A program made the translations under genes and the position numbers. Shown piece after piece: positions 11,845 to 24,723 of a DNA stretch of 64,000 nucleotides. The notes below the pieces were generated by a model, which had not been told where the DNA came from, did no database searches, and was given only the letters and a program-made list of their open reading frames with translations. Position 1 is the first letter of the stretch. Each line of letters starts with the position of its first letter. This DNA is from Alligator mississippiensis (lineage: Eukaryota > Chordata > Crocodylia > Alligatoridae): contig NC_081832.1 in assembly GCF_030867095.1 (NCBI RefSeq), positions 57,645,444 through 57,709,443 of the forward strand. Reading direction: 5' to 3'.

Positions 11845-13247
11845 CTAGATTCTCTCCAATGTGTCCACATCCTTTCTATTTTGGGGGGTCCAAAACTCAA
11901 CACAGTATTCCAGATGTAGCCTTACCAGTGCAGAATAGAATGGAATAATTGCTTCCCTCAATCTGCTGGCAACACTGTTACTAATGCAGCCTCGTATGAT
12001 GTTAGCCTTCTTGGCAACAAGGGCACACTGCTGACTTTTATCCATTCTATTTTCTACTGTAATGCTCAGGTCCTTTTCGGTAGAGCTGTTGCTTAGCCAG
12101 TTGGTCCCAAGCCTGTAAGGGTGAATGGGACTGTTCTTTTCTAAGTGCAAGACTTTGCACTTGTCCTTGTTGAACCTCATGAGATTTCTGTTGGCCTAAT
12201 CCTTCAGTTTGTCTAGGTCACTCTGAATCCTAGCCCTACCCTCCAGCCTAACTTTTACTCCCCCAGCTTGGTGTCATCTGCAAACTTGCTGAGGGTGCAC
12301 TCTATCCCATCTTCCAGACCATTTATGAAGATATTGAACAAAACCAGCCCCAGGAGTGACCCCTAGGGCACTGCACTTGTTATCAGCTGCCAACTAGACC
12401 TCGAGCCATTTATTATGCACCCCCCCACCTCCCATTCATCCCAATGATCCAGCCAGCTCTCTATCCATGTTATAGTCCATTCATCCAAACCATACTTCCT
12501 CAGCTTGCTTGCAGCAATGCTGCAGGAGACCATATCAAAAGCCTTGTTAAAGTCAAGGTAGATCACATCCACGGCTTTCCCCACATCCACAGAGCCAGTC
12601 ATCTCATCATAGAAGGCAATCAGGTTGGTCAGGCATGACTTGCCCCTGGTGAATCCATGCTGACTGTTCCTGATCACTTTGTTCTCCTCCAAGTGCTTAT
12701 AAATGGATTCTTTGAGAACCTGGTCCATGGTTTTGCTGGGGACTGAGGTGAGGATGACTTGTCTCTAGTTCTTCAAATCCTCCTTCTTCCCTTTCTTAAA
12801 GATGGGCACTATATTTGCCATTTCCCAATCATCCAGGACCTCCCCTGATTGTCACAAGCTTTCAAAGATAGTGGCCAGAAGCCCTGCTGTCGCATCATTA
12901 GATTCCCTAAGCACCTTCAGATGTATTGCATCCATCCCCATAAACTTGTACACGTCCAGCTTTTCTAAATAGTCCCTAAACTGTTCTTTCGTCACTGAGG
13001 GCTGGTCACCTTCTTCTGAAACTGTGCTGCCCGGAGCTATAGTCCGGGAACTTACCTTGCCTGTGAAAACTGAAGTAAAATAGGCATTGTGTATGTCAGT
13101 CTTTTCCTCATCATCTGTCATTAGGTTGTCTCTCCTACTCAGTAAGGGACACGCGCTTTCTCTGACCTTGATCTTGTTGCTAACATACTTGTAAAAACCC
13201 TTCTTGTTACCCATCACATTCCTTGCTAGTTGCAGCTCCAATTGCAT
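11845..13247 (-). pseudogene. CR1 reverse transcriptase (broken)
   Basis: Segments in order: NKKGFYKYVSNKIKVRES (fingers start), HGFTRGKSCLTNLIAFYD (before motif A), VIYLDFNKAFDMV (motif A), FADDTKL (motif C, codons 12273-12284), then KVLHLEKNSPIHPY and LVRLHLEYCVEFWTPQNRKD. The catalytic aspartates of both motifs remain, but frameshifts and stops separate the blocks. Confidence 0.9.
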
Positions 13248-14007
13248 TTGGGCTTCCTGATTTTATCCCTGCATCCCAAGCAATATTCTTATACTCCTCC
13301 CAAGTTGTTTGTCCAAGCTTTCACTTCTTATAAGTTTCCTTTTTTTTGTTTAAGCTCACTGAAGAGTTCTTTGCTAAACCAAGCTGGTTGCCTGCCATAT
13401 TTGCTATTCTTCCTGCACATCAGGATGGGTTGCTGCTGCACCCTCAATAAGGTTTCTTTAAAATATAGCCAGCTCTCCTGGACTCTGTTCCTCCTCAGAC
13501 TGGTCTCCCAGGGGATCCTGCCCACCAGTTCCCTGTGGAAGTTAGTTTGCTTTTCCAAAGTTCAGGGTCAACACTTTGCTGCTCTCCTTTCTTCTTTTTG
13601 TGAGGATCCTGAACTTAATCATCTCATCCTCACTACTGCCCAAGTTGCCGTCCATTTCTACATCCCCCAGTAATTCTTCCCTGTTTGTGAGCAGCAGATC
13701 AAGAAAAGCACACCTGAGGTAACTAGCTGATTTCCCTACTTTCTCAGAAAGAATGAAGAGGTCTCCCTTGTTGCCCCCTTCTCCTTGTGCTTCCTCCAGG
13801 TCTCCTGCTTCTCCACTTACCTCAGGGCTTTTGTCTCCATCCCCCAGCAAACCTATTTTAAAGCCCTCCTTACTAGCTTAGCAAGACTGTCTGCAAAGAT
13901 GCTCTTCCCTCTCTTTATCAGGTGGATGCCCTCTGTTCCCATCAATCCTCCTTCTTGGAACATAGGCTATACCCCTAGTTCCAATAGTTGAAGAAGCCAA
14001 ATCCATG

Positions 14008-14211
14008 CTAGTGACACCACCTGCACAGGCATGCATTGATCTGCAGGATGTGCCCACTCCTGCCTTGGCCCTCCCTCTTGACCAGAAGGATTGAGGGAAA
14101 CACCACCTGAGTCCCCATCCCCTTTACCCTTGCACCCAGAGCCCTATAGTCTCTCTTGATCTGCTCAGGGTCACCCCTGGCAGTATCATTGGTGCCCACA
14201 AGGATGAGCAA
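14008..14211 (-). pseudogene. CR1 ORF1 esterase-like segment
   Basis: The frame reads LILVGTNDTARGDPEQIKRD and YRALGARVKGMGTQVVFPSI. The VGTND block is the conserved Gly/Asn region of SGNH (GDSL-like) hydrolases known from ORF1 of CR1-type LINEs. Only about 67 residues remain. More ORF1-type sequence continues up to about 14490 (14260-14480 region). Confidence 0.7.
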
Positions 14212-14499
14212 CCTAGGGAGGTAATCAGAGGGTCAGACAAGTCTCAGTAATCTTTCTGTAACATTTTGGATCCAGGCTCTAGACAAACAGAAGACCTCCT
14301 GGGAAAACAGCTTATACTGGCAGATGGATCCCTTCATTCCCTACAGAAGGGAGTCTCCAACCACTATCACCCATTGCTTCCTCTGTGTGATAATGGTCTC
14401 AATCCTCCCCACATAGGGGATTCCTGGCCTCACCTCTTCCACCAATGGAATGTGCTCTTACTCCTCTGTGGTAGTGCTGCATATCTGTAGAAGTGCAAA

Positions 14500-17440
14500 A
14501 TTGAATAGCAGTGAACTCCTGTATCCATATTTAAAGTTGCAACCCAGAGCCCTACAGTCCCAATCTAGGGCTAAATTACTGTAAAGCTATAGTTACTATA
14601 TATAGTACTGCAAATTCACTTCTCATATACTTATGCAAAACACTTGGGTTATATATTCTGGCTATTCACATAGGGAAGACCACTTTCAAATTCAAAGCAC
14701 ACATATACTCTGGTCCATTTGCAATAATCAGAGATTTAGATAAGAAAAAATGTTTCATAACCATCAGGCCAGATGGCTAACAGGACAGACAGATTTCCTT
14801 AAGATGAATTGTTAAAATCCAACTATACAGTACTTTCTAAATCCACCTGAGAATACTACATTGTCGTAATTCTACTCAATCAAGTAAGATTTTGATTGTG
14901 AAACTTGTTTTGGAAAAGCAACCTGAAATTTGAATTTCTCGACTTTCTAATTTTGGTAACAATTACACTGTGGAAAGATAAGGAACCAATTTCTTAACTG
15001 GTATGAATCAACTTAGCTCCACTGATAGCTGAGAAAACAGCAAATTAAATATGTGCTCAAAACCTATCTTCTTAACTTCATTATAATGACATGATATTAT
15101 GTGTGATTTATATACAGAAATACTGATTTCTACTGATATGGTTATGTACAGTATTTTTTTCTTTGAAATGATAGTATAACACACTGTGAAGTTGAATATG
15201 CTTCTCTATGCAGTTATCATACTCACCTTTCCATGTGAAAACTTTGAGTTAGAGTTTTGGTCAACTGGGGAAAGTTGGCTTAAAAGTTCCCCTCTGAAGC
15301 TTGATTGTCATTCAAGTTCTATCTGATTACATATTGCATTGTTGAGATGCTACAGCAAGCTCAACCTGAGTTCCCTTCATAAGTAATAGTATAGTAGATT
15401 TGGGCATGTCCAAAATAAAGGGCAACACTGGTCAAAGAAACTTAGTAGGCTCAAAAACACTAATGGCAACACCTGTCCCCCTAAAGCTTCTCTTCCTCAT
15501 CATTTTGTTCTGTTAGCCTTGCTCTCAAATCACAACCATCTTTAGCCCAGGAGAGGGGAAGACCAATCCACTATGAGTACATGCAAACATTATGTTTATG
15601 TTGACTTAACCTGGAGGAGGTCAAGCGATTAAATTGGGCCAAAAATGGCCCAATTTAAGTTCACCTGAACTCAGAGGTGTGCTTTTCCTACCCTCTCAAT
15701 CCTGGCCAGGCTATTTTTACCCCCCAACCATGCTCCTTACAAACCTGCCATCTCCCCAATCCCACCAGCTCTTCCTCTGGACCTGGTAGCCCTCCCCCTA
15801 TTCCGCACTCCACTCCAACTTACACCAAGTTCCTTAAAGTAAACTTCATGGTTGTAGACCAGGTATGGTGAACATCTGAATGTCCCCTATCAGACTTCAT
15901 GTGCTCTTGTACATTTTTAAATTCCAGAAGCTCAAAAACCATAATTGTGATAGGTCACTTGAACGTGATGTCACTGGAGAAAAGGGTGAGGGGTTTTTTT
16001 ATAGCACGTAGCATCATCCCCATTTTGCTCTAATTTTTTATCCATTCAGACTAGATCTAAGATAACCTATATACATGAGCTTGTATCAAATGACCTGTGC
16101 TATCTGGGACACTTTTTTTTTAAATCTGATCTTCTGACTGTCTTTTTTATCAGACATTGTTTTTAATGTTTACTTGATTCTTAGACCGTATAGGAATTTC
16201 ATGCTGAAGAGACAGCAAAACGTTCAACCTCTAAAATTATAGGAACAGGCAGTAAAAAAAGACCATTCAGAGCCTAACCTACTTTTCTCAATCCAAAGTT
16301 CATACAGTGAAAAGTCCTTTTCTATAAGGCAACTCAGCTTGAGAGGTTTAGTCCTTTTATGTATAGAAAATTATTGTGTACTGCATGCCATTGAACTCCT
16401 TAAGTAGTATGTTGCAATATTTTCTTTGTCATTTGGAATTTCCAGTTGTTAGACAAGGTACAGCAATAAATATTGTAGTAAATTACTAGAAGGAATGAAG
16501 GTCTAGTCTTCAGTTAGTCTAAACTGGTGCACCTCTTTGAAAATCTGTGGAATCACACTCATTATATAAAGTGAGGAATCTGAAGGAAGGGCACAATAAA
16601 AAGAAGAGGAAGTGAATTGAGTAGAACTGTGCAGAATCCAGCCATTTCATTTACATAGTTTAGTGTAGAAGATTTTTGTCAGTTGCATTTGGCTTAGTAC
16701 CCTTTTAAGTTTAATTTTTAAGTGTCATCTTAAAGAAAAATGCAGACGCAAAATTCATTCAACCATATGTCAGTCTGCACATTATTTTCACGTAACCCGT
16801 AAGGATGAAAGGAGCAGCAGGGGTCAGCCTTTCTACATCCATGGGACTAAAACTCCTTGTGCCTGTATTTGAAGGATATATAGAATTCAGACCTCAATCC
16901 CCACCTTACTCTGCAGTTTAGTTAGTCTATCAGGTGCATCTCTACCCATTCTCCCCATTTTCTCACAGAAGTAGAGAAACACACCACAAGAGTAATCTCA
17001 GTTTTCACAGTTTTCAGGTTTCTTCATAAGAAGCAATCTAATATCAAGTTTTAACTACACTTGGCCAGATCCTCAGCTGGTATAACTTTACATAGTTCCA
17101 TTGAAGTCAACAGATTTAAACTGATTTACACAAGCAGTAGTATGGGCTATTAATTTGGTTGATTAATTCTGTTGATAAACATTTATTTTTATTTCTATCT
17201 TCTTATAATGGTAATTAACACTAAACATTTTTTTCATGGTGCATAGGGTCTTTAGTCTTCTTCTTGTAGAGAGATTTTTTTTTTAACAGTGAGTGTCATA
17301 TCTTGGCTGTTTCTATATGACTTTTTGTAAAAATTAATATAGCATTATTGAAAATAAAGATTTCTGAGCTTTATTTCACACTTTTATTTGAACATATAGT
17401 TTCTTATGTATTCAGTTTCTGGGAGGAATTTACCACACCT
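14500..17440. other. Intergenic AT-rich DNA
   Basis: Apart from the possible MITE near 15.6 kb, I see no gene, LINE or tandem array. Only short ORFs without domain signals. Confidence 0.5.
15590..15900. repeat. Possible MITE with 12-bp perfect hairpin
   Basis: Stem ttaaattgggcc (15629-15640) with ggcccaatttaa (15647-15658), loop aaaaat. The stem core resembles those at 2890 and 62860 ('ctaaattgg'). Outer ends not resolved. Confidence 0.35.
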
Positions 17441-17449
17441 CTGTGGTAA

Positions 17450-17900
17450 ATTTGTTACACTGATGCCCCTGGGCTGTGCTCCACCTGCCTCCACTGGGCT
17501 ACAAGCCTCTGGGAAATCAACCCTCCTCCACTGGCCTAGGTTTCCAGTGACTTGCTGTCTGGTGGAGACTGGTGGAGTGCAGCCCAGGGGCTGAGCTCCA
17601 ACCACTTCCACTGGGCTGGGTTTCCAGTGCCTTGGAGTCCAGTGGAGATGGGTGGAGTTCAGCCTAGGGGCTGCACTCTGCCTTCTTCCACTGAGCTGGG
17701 TTCCCAGGAGCCTGGTGGAGCCTGGTGGAGGTGGGTGGGGCACAGTCCGAGGGCTGCTCTCCATCCACATCCACCAGGCTGGTTTCCCAGCAGCTTGCAG
17801 TCCAGTGGAGAGAGAAGAGGTGCAGCCCTGGGGCTGCTCTCCACCTCCCTCCATTGGATTCAGCACCTAGTGGCTCGCAGCTCTGTGGAACTCAGCCCGG
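17450..17900. repeat. GC-rich minisatellite, ~80-bp unit, about 5-6 copies
   Basis: The phrase '(c/g)ag(t/c)cc(t/c)(a/g)gggctg(c)' recurs near 17470 and at about 17580, 17660, 17742 and 17825, 79-83 bp apart in the clear part. It alternates with 'ccactgggctgggttcccag' and 'ccagtggagatgggtggag'. Open frames on both strands (17384-17866 minus, 17552-18232 plus) come from repetition with few stops and are not judged genes. Confidence 0.7.
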
Positions 17901-18417
17901 TAGCAGGAGGTAGAGTGCAGTCCCGGCTCTGCCTGCCTCCCTCCCACCATGGGGCTGGTGGAGCTGATCAGAATGCGGCCCAGCGACGGGAGGAAGGCAG
18001 CGCTGGCGCTGTGCTCCAATCAGTTCCACCAGCCCCAGGGAGTGCAGCCCAGCATCAGGAGGTGCGGAGAGCCAGGCCTGCACACCCCACCAAGCTGAGC
18101 TACATGGGGCTGTGCGGAGCCACTTGGAGCATAGCCCTGGCTCTCCCTGCCTCCCACCGCCTGGCTACTGCTTTGAAACTTCAAATGTTTCTAAACTTTC
18201 AAAACGTTTTGGCTGGCCTCATTTTGTTTTGAGGCTGTTTTGAAGCCCTCTGTTTCATTTTGCTGTTTCAAGCTCGAGATAAGTTGAAACAGCATCAAAA
18301 TGAAACAGCCGGTGAAATTTCACACAGCCCTAACAGGAACCCACTTTACAATGTAGCAAATAGGGATACATTCCAAGATCTCAACTGTGTTGACCCCCAG
18401 ACCCATTTCTACCACTT

Positions 18418-18654
18418 TTACAAGACAATTTTGGTACTTACCAACAGCATACAGTACACACAAGTATGGGGTGATGGTGAATGTTTAGTTGGTGTAAAGA
18501 GAGGGTCTTCGGTGTCAGACTCCACATCACTGGTAGGAGGTACAGACGGGGTAACATCCGTAGGAGAATCAACAGGCTTGGGGCTCTCATTATCCTCCAA
18601 CACCAGTGGGGTAGGGCTGAGGGTAGCTGAGCGAGGCTTCCAGAACTGGAACAT
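18418..18654 (-). CDS. Unidentified low-complexity ORF (78 aa)
   Basis: Minus-strand frame FQFWKPRSATLSPTPLVLED, SPKPVDSPTDVTPSVPPTSD, VESDTEDPLFTPTKHSPSP. It is rich in Ser, Pro, Thr and acidic residues, like a disordered linker. It lies between a minisatellite and AT-rich DNA with no host gene nearby. It might be a fragment of a transposon-encoded DNA-binding protein, since such linkers are common there, but no domain is visible. Could be chance. Confidence 0.25.
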   Translation of the reverse strand: MFQFWKPRSATLSPTPLVLEDNESPKPVDSPTDVTPSVPPTSDVESDTEDPLFTPTKHSPSPHTCVYCMLLVSTKIVL

Positions 18655-18829
18655 GGTGCACTGCCTCTCTGATCATTGCATCTGGGCATACACCTTTTGT
18701 GCTTCATTGATGGACCAGGAAGAGAGGTAGGAGATAAGCTAGCTGGGTGCTTAGAAGCCATAATAAGGATGGCAACTACAGAAACATGTGTCACAGACAA
18801 TGAGTGAGGAGCACAGATCCACACAGCAG

Positions 18830-21800
18830 ACTATATTTTGGTGTGTGTCACTCCCACAGTGCACTGCACAAAGCAGCTGACTGCAGGCTTCCACCACACC
18901 AATCTCATAAGAGTGAATTTACCTCACATATAATGAATTTTTGGCATAAAAGGGGTCATCACATAAGAGTGAATTCGCACATACATAACCCACATAAAGT
19001 GGGGGAAATCTGAAATGGCTGAATCTGAATGGCTAATTAAATCAAATCTAAGTCTTTGTCATGCAGACAAGGTCGATGTATTCTAGGCAAACATTAGCAA
19101 AAATGCCTCAAGACCAAGTCAAATGTCTTGATCCTTAGCAGATAGACCTGCATAATCACTGTTTAATTATAAATCATTCCTTATATATGAAAGAACCTGG
19201 CAGGAAATCCTTCATTTCTGTGCTAGTAGAAGGAATTCAAAATCTTGTCTGACTGAAGAAAGCCAAAGTTCACTGAATGTGTCTTTTTTATCTCTTGACA
19301 TCACATTACAACAGCAGTGCCCTTTGCCTATCTTCAGAAAGTTTTTTTTTAAAGGTAAAATGGCTCCAGTCCTTTAGTAGAATGTATGGAATAGACAGCT
19401 GCGCTGTGAGTGCAAAATCCACTCAGAACATCTTCAAAACCCCTAAAGCAGTTTAATCAAATGAGTTTATCAACATCAGTGAAGTTATTCTGTCTGCTTA
19501 GATGGGCCTGTAGCCAGACAAAAATGAGCCTGTAGAATCTTGTCATTTGGAGGCTTTTACCTCTGTCGTTGTATTTGACATCATTTGTCATCCGATGTAA
19601 CGTGACAGCAACAGCTTGACAAGCTGTATAATACACTTCACTTGCAAAAATCATGCACAAGGACTGCAAACACGTTTTTATTTAAGTTATATCATGTTTA
19701 TGTATAATTGGGGGGGGGGGGGTTGCCACAGATCTTCCATAGAAAGGCTAAATAAATCTTAAGTTTTTATCTTTTAATGTCCTGCTTTTGATATTTTTAC
19801 CAACTACACAGAAAAAGTTAAGTTTCTCCAGTCATACTAATTTATTTGGACAGCCATTTGGATATACACAAGCTAAGAAACGTCTCTATTATTTTTACTT
19901 CTGCTCCCTGAAGCATATGTGCCCCATTTTCTAGCTAGCGTGTTTCATAACCTCTTATTATTTACCATATTGGTTGTGAGAGGAGGGGGAGAGAGAAAGT
20001 CTAGTTCTCTCAAAGCTCAAGGACTTGGATACATTCCCAAACATGTCAATCCTGAGAGTGACACTCATCCTATGTCATCCTGTATTCAATTAACACCTAT
20101 TCTGTGGCTCCACAGAAACTTTTGAGGATACCACATATGACTTTTGACAAGCTCAGAGGGAGCAAAACATTTATCAATGGATGGCTTCCTATATTACCTA
20201 ACACACAGGCCTAATATATTACTGCATAACAGTGATATTCAGGATCTCTCCTTATCCTGTCTTCTGCCAGGAGAGATAGAAAAGGAACACCTAGGAGGAA
20301 TGCCTTTTTGTCCCTTTCATGTTAGGACAAACAATCTTTGGACTGAACCAAACTTTGCTATGGTATATATCTGGAAGATCTTTGAAATTGTATTTCAGGC
20401 ATAAACCTTAGAAAACATGTCTTGTTTATGCAGTGTTACAAAGAAAATTGAGCAATGCAATGGCAGAAGGACATATTGGCTAGGTACAGACATTCAGAGT
20501 GCTTGAATCAGAATTGATCTTAGTTATGTGGTTTTCTAAGTGGCATAGTTGAGATGGGTAATGAACAGAACACACATTTGCCCTTTGGTGGGAGGGGGCA
20601 AATCTTAGACCAGGTTACACCATTTGTAAACCAGTCTGTGTGTGCCAAACTTCTGTTCTGAGTATAGACCAATTTCTGATCACTTACACTGGTAAAAGTG
20701 TCATGTCTGTACCTGGCCATTATGATTATGTTATGACCCTCTGAATTCACTAACTGATGATTTTGTTCTTCAAGTGTCTATGATGAGCAGTTCAGTCTGA
20801 TTTTCTTTTTCATTTTCAGTCTATCCTTATCTAGCAATTTCTGCTTAAAATAAGCTAGTTAAAAATAAAAAGAAAGGGTCCCAGGCCCCCTTGCAAATCT
20901 TCACCTGGGAGAGAACTTGTGCCCATAGGAGTAGCTTGTACTGCTTTTACTTTAACCCTTCAGGAAACCCTCTTTGGAGGTCTCAGCTTCAGAGTTGGTA
21001 GTTGTAGGCCAGGAATGAGGAAATTAACTAGATTAACCTCACTCTAAATACCCGAAGGAAAGTAGAATAAATTAATATAATTTCTGTTCTACTTTTTTAC
21101 TTCATTTTGAGGAATCTGCTTATGAGACTACTAAACTTAAACTAGACCCTAAGACCTATGTTTCCAGAGGCAGAAAATAACCATGCAAGTCAGAACAATA
21201 TGTCAGCATCCTTTTCCTCCTGTAGCTCCCTCAAGATCCATGTGATATCAGTGGATCATGGGTGTTTTCTTCTTTATGAATAAATCCTGAACTCATTCTC
21301 CTCCCTAATAGAAATTCAACAAAACCTGAGTTTTGTAACTAAAGTGAATTTATTTTCCTCTCTCTGGTAGGGGTTTTTTCCCCCCCATATACAGAAGAAT
21401 GAACACGTGTGTACAGCTTTACGGACTTGGCCTAAGCAATGATTCACTAGAATGCCCTATATACAGTCTACCACTATAAATGAAAAATATCAGTTTACAC
21501 AAACCCTGTATATGAAGATATGTCCAAAACCCTGTGGGATTTGCCCAATTTTTTAAATTAAACAAGTTGGTATTAAGCTTATTAATACGACTAGCATTGA
21601 TATTTTTTTCTTCAGTACTCTGTTAGCCTATCTATATTCCTTGCTACAGAGAAAGGTTTAAAAGAGAGACAGCATAGCCTATTCTGCTCAGTCTCCACAT
21701 GATAGTCATCACCATGGTATCAGTGAACCTTAGCCATTTGTTCATCTGATGCAACATATTGCTTTTCTTATTGGACATATTTAATCTTTTCCTTTTGTAA

Positions 21801-22085
21801 GAAAAGATTTTAGCAGCCATTTTATTATCTCTGTCCCTTGAAACTTATATCCATAAAAACTATATTTGCTGAACACTCAGAAACTAAGTAGCAATTTATT
21901 AAACAAGGTATACTAAAAAGCAGTAATTAAAGGGAATCAAAATAATACATTCACTTTTCTTATTGAACATTTGTAACCTTTATTATTATAATAGAATTAC
22001 AGTCTGACATAAAATAAAGAGCTTTTGCTAAACTCTGTAAAGCAATACATGCTTCTGCCATAAACAACCTCTATTAGATTTAGGT
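18830..22085. other. Intergenic DNA downstream of GABRA1
   Basis: AT-rich; contains the 241-bp MITE at 20478, a G homopolymer at 19709-19722 and little else recognisable. No exon of a neighbouring GABA-A subunit gene (such as GABRG2) was seen. Confidence 0.5.
20478..20718. mobile_element. MITE-like element, 241 bp
   Basis: Imperfect terminal inverted repeats: left ggctaggtacagacat (20478-20493), right atgtctgtacctggcc (20703-20718). Flanks are ATT on both sides, a possible 3-bp duplication. The same family appears at 54859-55055. Interior non-coding. Confidence 0.65.
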
Positions 22086-22091
22086 TTTATT
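22086..22091 (-). terminator. Candidate polyadenylation signal AATAAA for GABRA1
   Basis: Minus strand reads gtggcAATAAAacct. It is one of three hexamers in the presumed 3'UTR (others 22518-22523 and 21979-21984); the choice among them is a guess. Confidence 0.25.
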
Positions 22092-24417
22092 GCCACATCA
22101 CTGCACTGAGGTGCAATAAACATTCAATGTCATCTTTTTAAAATTATCCCAGGAGTAAACAGAAACTGTCCTCTATAAGAGTGTATCATTATTTTCAAGG
22201 AAGACTTACTATTATTACATGGTTTAGCAAAGCACTGTAAAAAAGCTACATAGAGAATACCTTGTCTTTGATAAACTGTGCAATCAAGTTTATACAGTAT
22301 AATACTATTCACATAGACTAACAAACTAAGAGGTGATATAATGCAATCATTGCATAGCAAAAAGCGGACTATTTAAGTAATATTCACATCTAATGTGCAA
22401 AATGCAGACCAAAAATAGCAATGAATTGCTAGTAAGGTAAAATACCCTAAATGAACACACTAGATTAACGCCAAAAATAACAAGATAAACAAGTACACAG
22501 AAGTTAAAGAGCCATATTTTATTTTTTTTCTATACATATATCTACACATGATACCAGAAGATGAAACATCCCCTTTAATAAGTTCCAATCAAATTACTCA
22601 TCAAGTTTAGACAGGACTAAATGTTAGACAATGAAGCATTATTAATTGTTTTCTAAATAAATCATTAACTATTTTTAGTAGTGAGTGGCAAACTTTTGAT
22701 TTATTGAGAAAGAGTTTATAAAACATTGCCTGAAACACAAGTATTAAACTTGGCTGTCTCATTAAATATTCCACTGAACATTCATGTGGCATTGTTTTAA
22801 ATTCATTCAATATTGTGTTTTATGGATTCTGAATTAATACTTGCAAAACCCCATCAATCTCTTGAGCTCTTTGAAAAATCCTTATCTGAAATATATATTT
22901 CTAAGTTCTCAGTAGTAATGAAACTGACAATAATTTGTTTAAAGGGAATACCATACCTGCAAATTGGACATCTTGTATTTAAAGCCCTTACATATTGTTC
23001 CTACAAATATATTGCTACAGTAAAAATGAAATGTAATAAGTTTACTCAATAAAATCTATTTTACTGTACATTCTTTTGTGTATGATTGTTTGTATTTAAT
23101 GCTACATATATTACATCACTTATTGTAACAGTTATGTATCAGCAAATATAGCAGTAATATACAGATGATTTTCTGTCTTAACAAATATTTTACCAGTTTT
23201 ACCTACCAAATATAATCCCATACTTTAGTATTTATAAATGACCTGAGCAAACCAGTCATTTATCTAGTATACATTGGATGACATTGTCAAATTGCAAGCT
23301 ACTGTACACTTCACCACTTTAAAAATGGATTCAATTCCAAGCACTTTCTACTCTGTTTAGCCTTTCAAGTACTACTGACATTTTTTATGCAGGCTCTAAA
23401 TATGTTTGTTTAGCATTTAACAACATATCAAGAGCTAAGAGGTGAACCCTACATAATATTTGAAGAACACAACTTTAAAAAAGTAAAAAAAATGTACAAT
23501 CTCATGCTGCATATTTACATATGTTATTTAAATACTATATTCTGTCTTTCTTCTATCCATAAATTTCTGTCTAAAGCTTTTTTAATGTATTATTTTATAA
23601 AAGAATACATTCAACATATCTAGAGCTTGCAAAACTGTTTTTTTTTTCTTTCTAAAACATACCGACAAATAAAAGCTACCTGCTTAAAGCATCCAGGAAT
23701 TGGTTTGATTACACAGGGTGCCAAAGGAATTTAGGTTCTGCACTTGATTGTGAACTGATTCTTATCTAGTCTAGTGACAACATAATGCTTAAAACAAAAC
23801 TGCAGTAAGACAGCACATCAAAGCATTTGTTACCATTAGATCATATGTACTACACAGTGATCAATTGTATCTAGAATATGCAGACTTTCTTTTCTTTGAA
23901 AAATAATTAATAATTATGGGATTGGGAATTGAGAAACAAAGAGTAGGACAAATAAGTATCTTCTTGAATTCAACAAAACTGAAAGCTTTGTGTCCTTGAA
24001 AAGAATATAAAGTAAATAGTGCTCAATAATTGGTAAGTACACTACATCATGTGCAACATGAACATCATAAAGAATATTTTCCCCCCACAATCATTTTGCA
24101 TAAAAATATCTTTCACATACATATACAATATCTTTGTTGGGACATTCAGTAATATGCTATCTACAAATAGTTTAGAATTGTTTTCATTACTAGAATTTTA
24201 ACTTTCTCTTTTTCAGAATCAAGGTTCCAAGGATACAGCCTTAGCATAGAGGGTTTCTTTCTTATTTTTAAAATATATATATATATTTTTACCTTTTTTT
24301 AAATAAGTATCCTTCATTTTCTTTAAGACAGAGGCAATGAAGCAAATGGGAATTACTGTGTCAAAAATTGAAAGCAATTCCCAGTGCAAAAGAATAAAAC
24401 TACATGAATTAATGGGG
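22086..24417 (-). other. GABRA1: Probable GABRA1 3' untranslated region
   Basis: About 2.3 kb downstream of the stop is very AT-rich, free of recognisable CR1 or MITE sequence, and without a convincing ORF, unlike the repeat-dense DNA on both sides. That fits the long 3'UTR usual for GABA-A subunit genes. AATAAA hexamers on the minus strand occur at 22523-22518, 22091-22086 and 21984-21979; any could end the transcript. The limit is inferred, not observed. Confidence 0.45.

Positions 24418-24723
<306 letters not shown>

Larger units (their letters stand above)
11427..14490 (-). mobile_element. CR1 LINE, about 3 kb, with ORF1 and ORF2 remnants
   Basis: The longest CR1 here. Reading the minus strand from 14490: an ORF1 part with an SGNH-esterase-like segment (14211-14008), a gap where most of the endonuclease should be, the endonuclease C-terminus (LDLLLTNREELLGD, 13850-13542), a linker (RIPWETSLRRNRVQESWL, 13558-13328), reverse transcriptase (13247-11845) and the C-terminal tail (11829-11509). 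The 3' end reads antisense to 'agaatcatagaaacttaggg'. Each part is in a different frame with stops, so it is inactive. Confidence 0.92.

Noticed and set aside
13230..13673. 147-codon plus-strand ORF
   Set aside because: Antisense shadow of the CR1 endonuclease/linker region, which reads clearly on the minus strand.
17552..18232. 226-codon plus-strand ORF as a gene
   Set aside because: It lies over an ~80-bp minisatellite; the opposite strand is also open and no domain is visible.
1..22000. First exons of the neighbouring GABRG2
   Set aside because: No GABA-A gamma sequence recognised on either strand; the region is repeats and AT-rich DNA.
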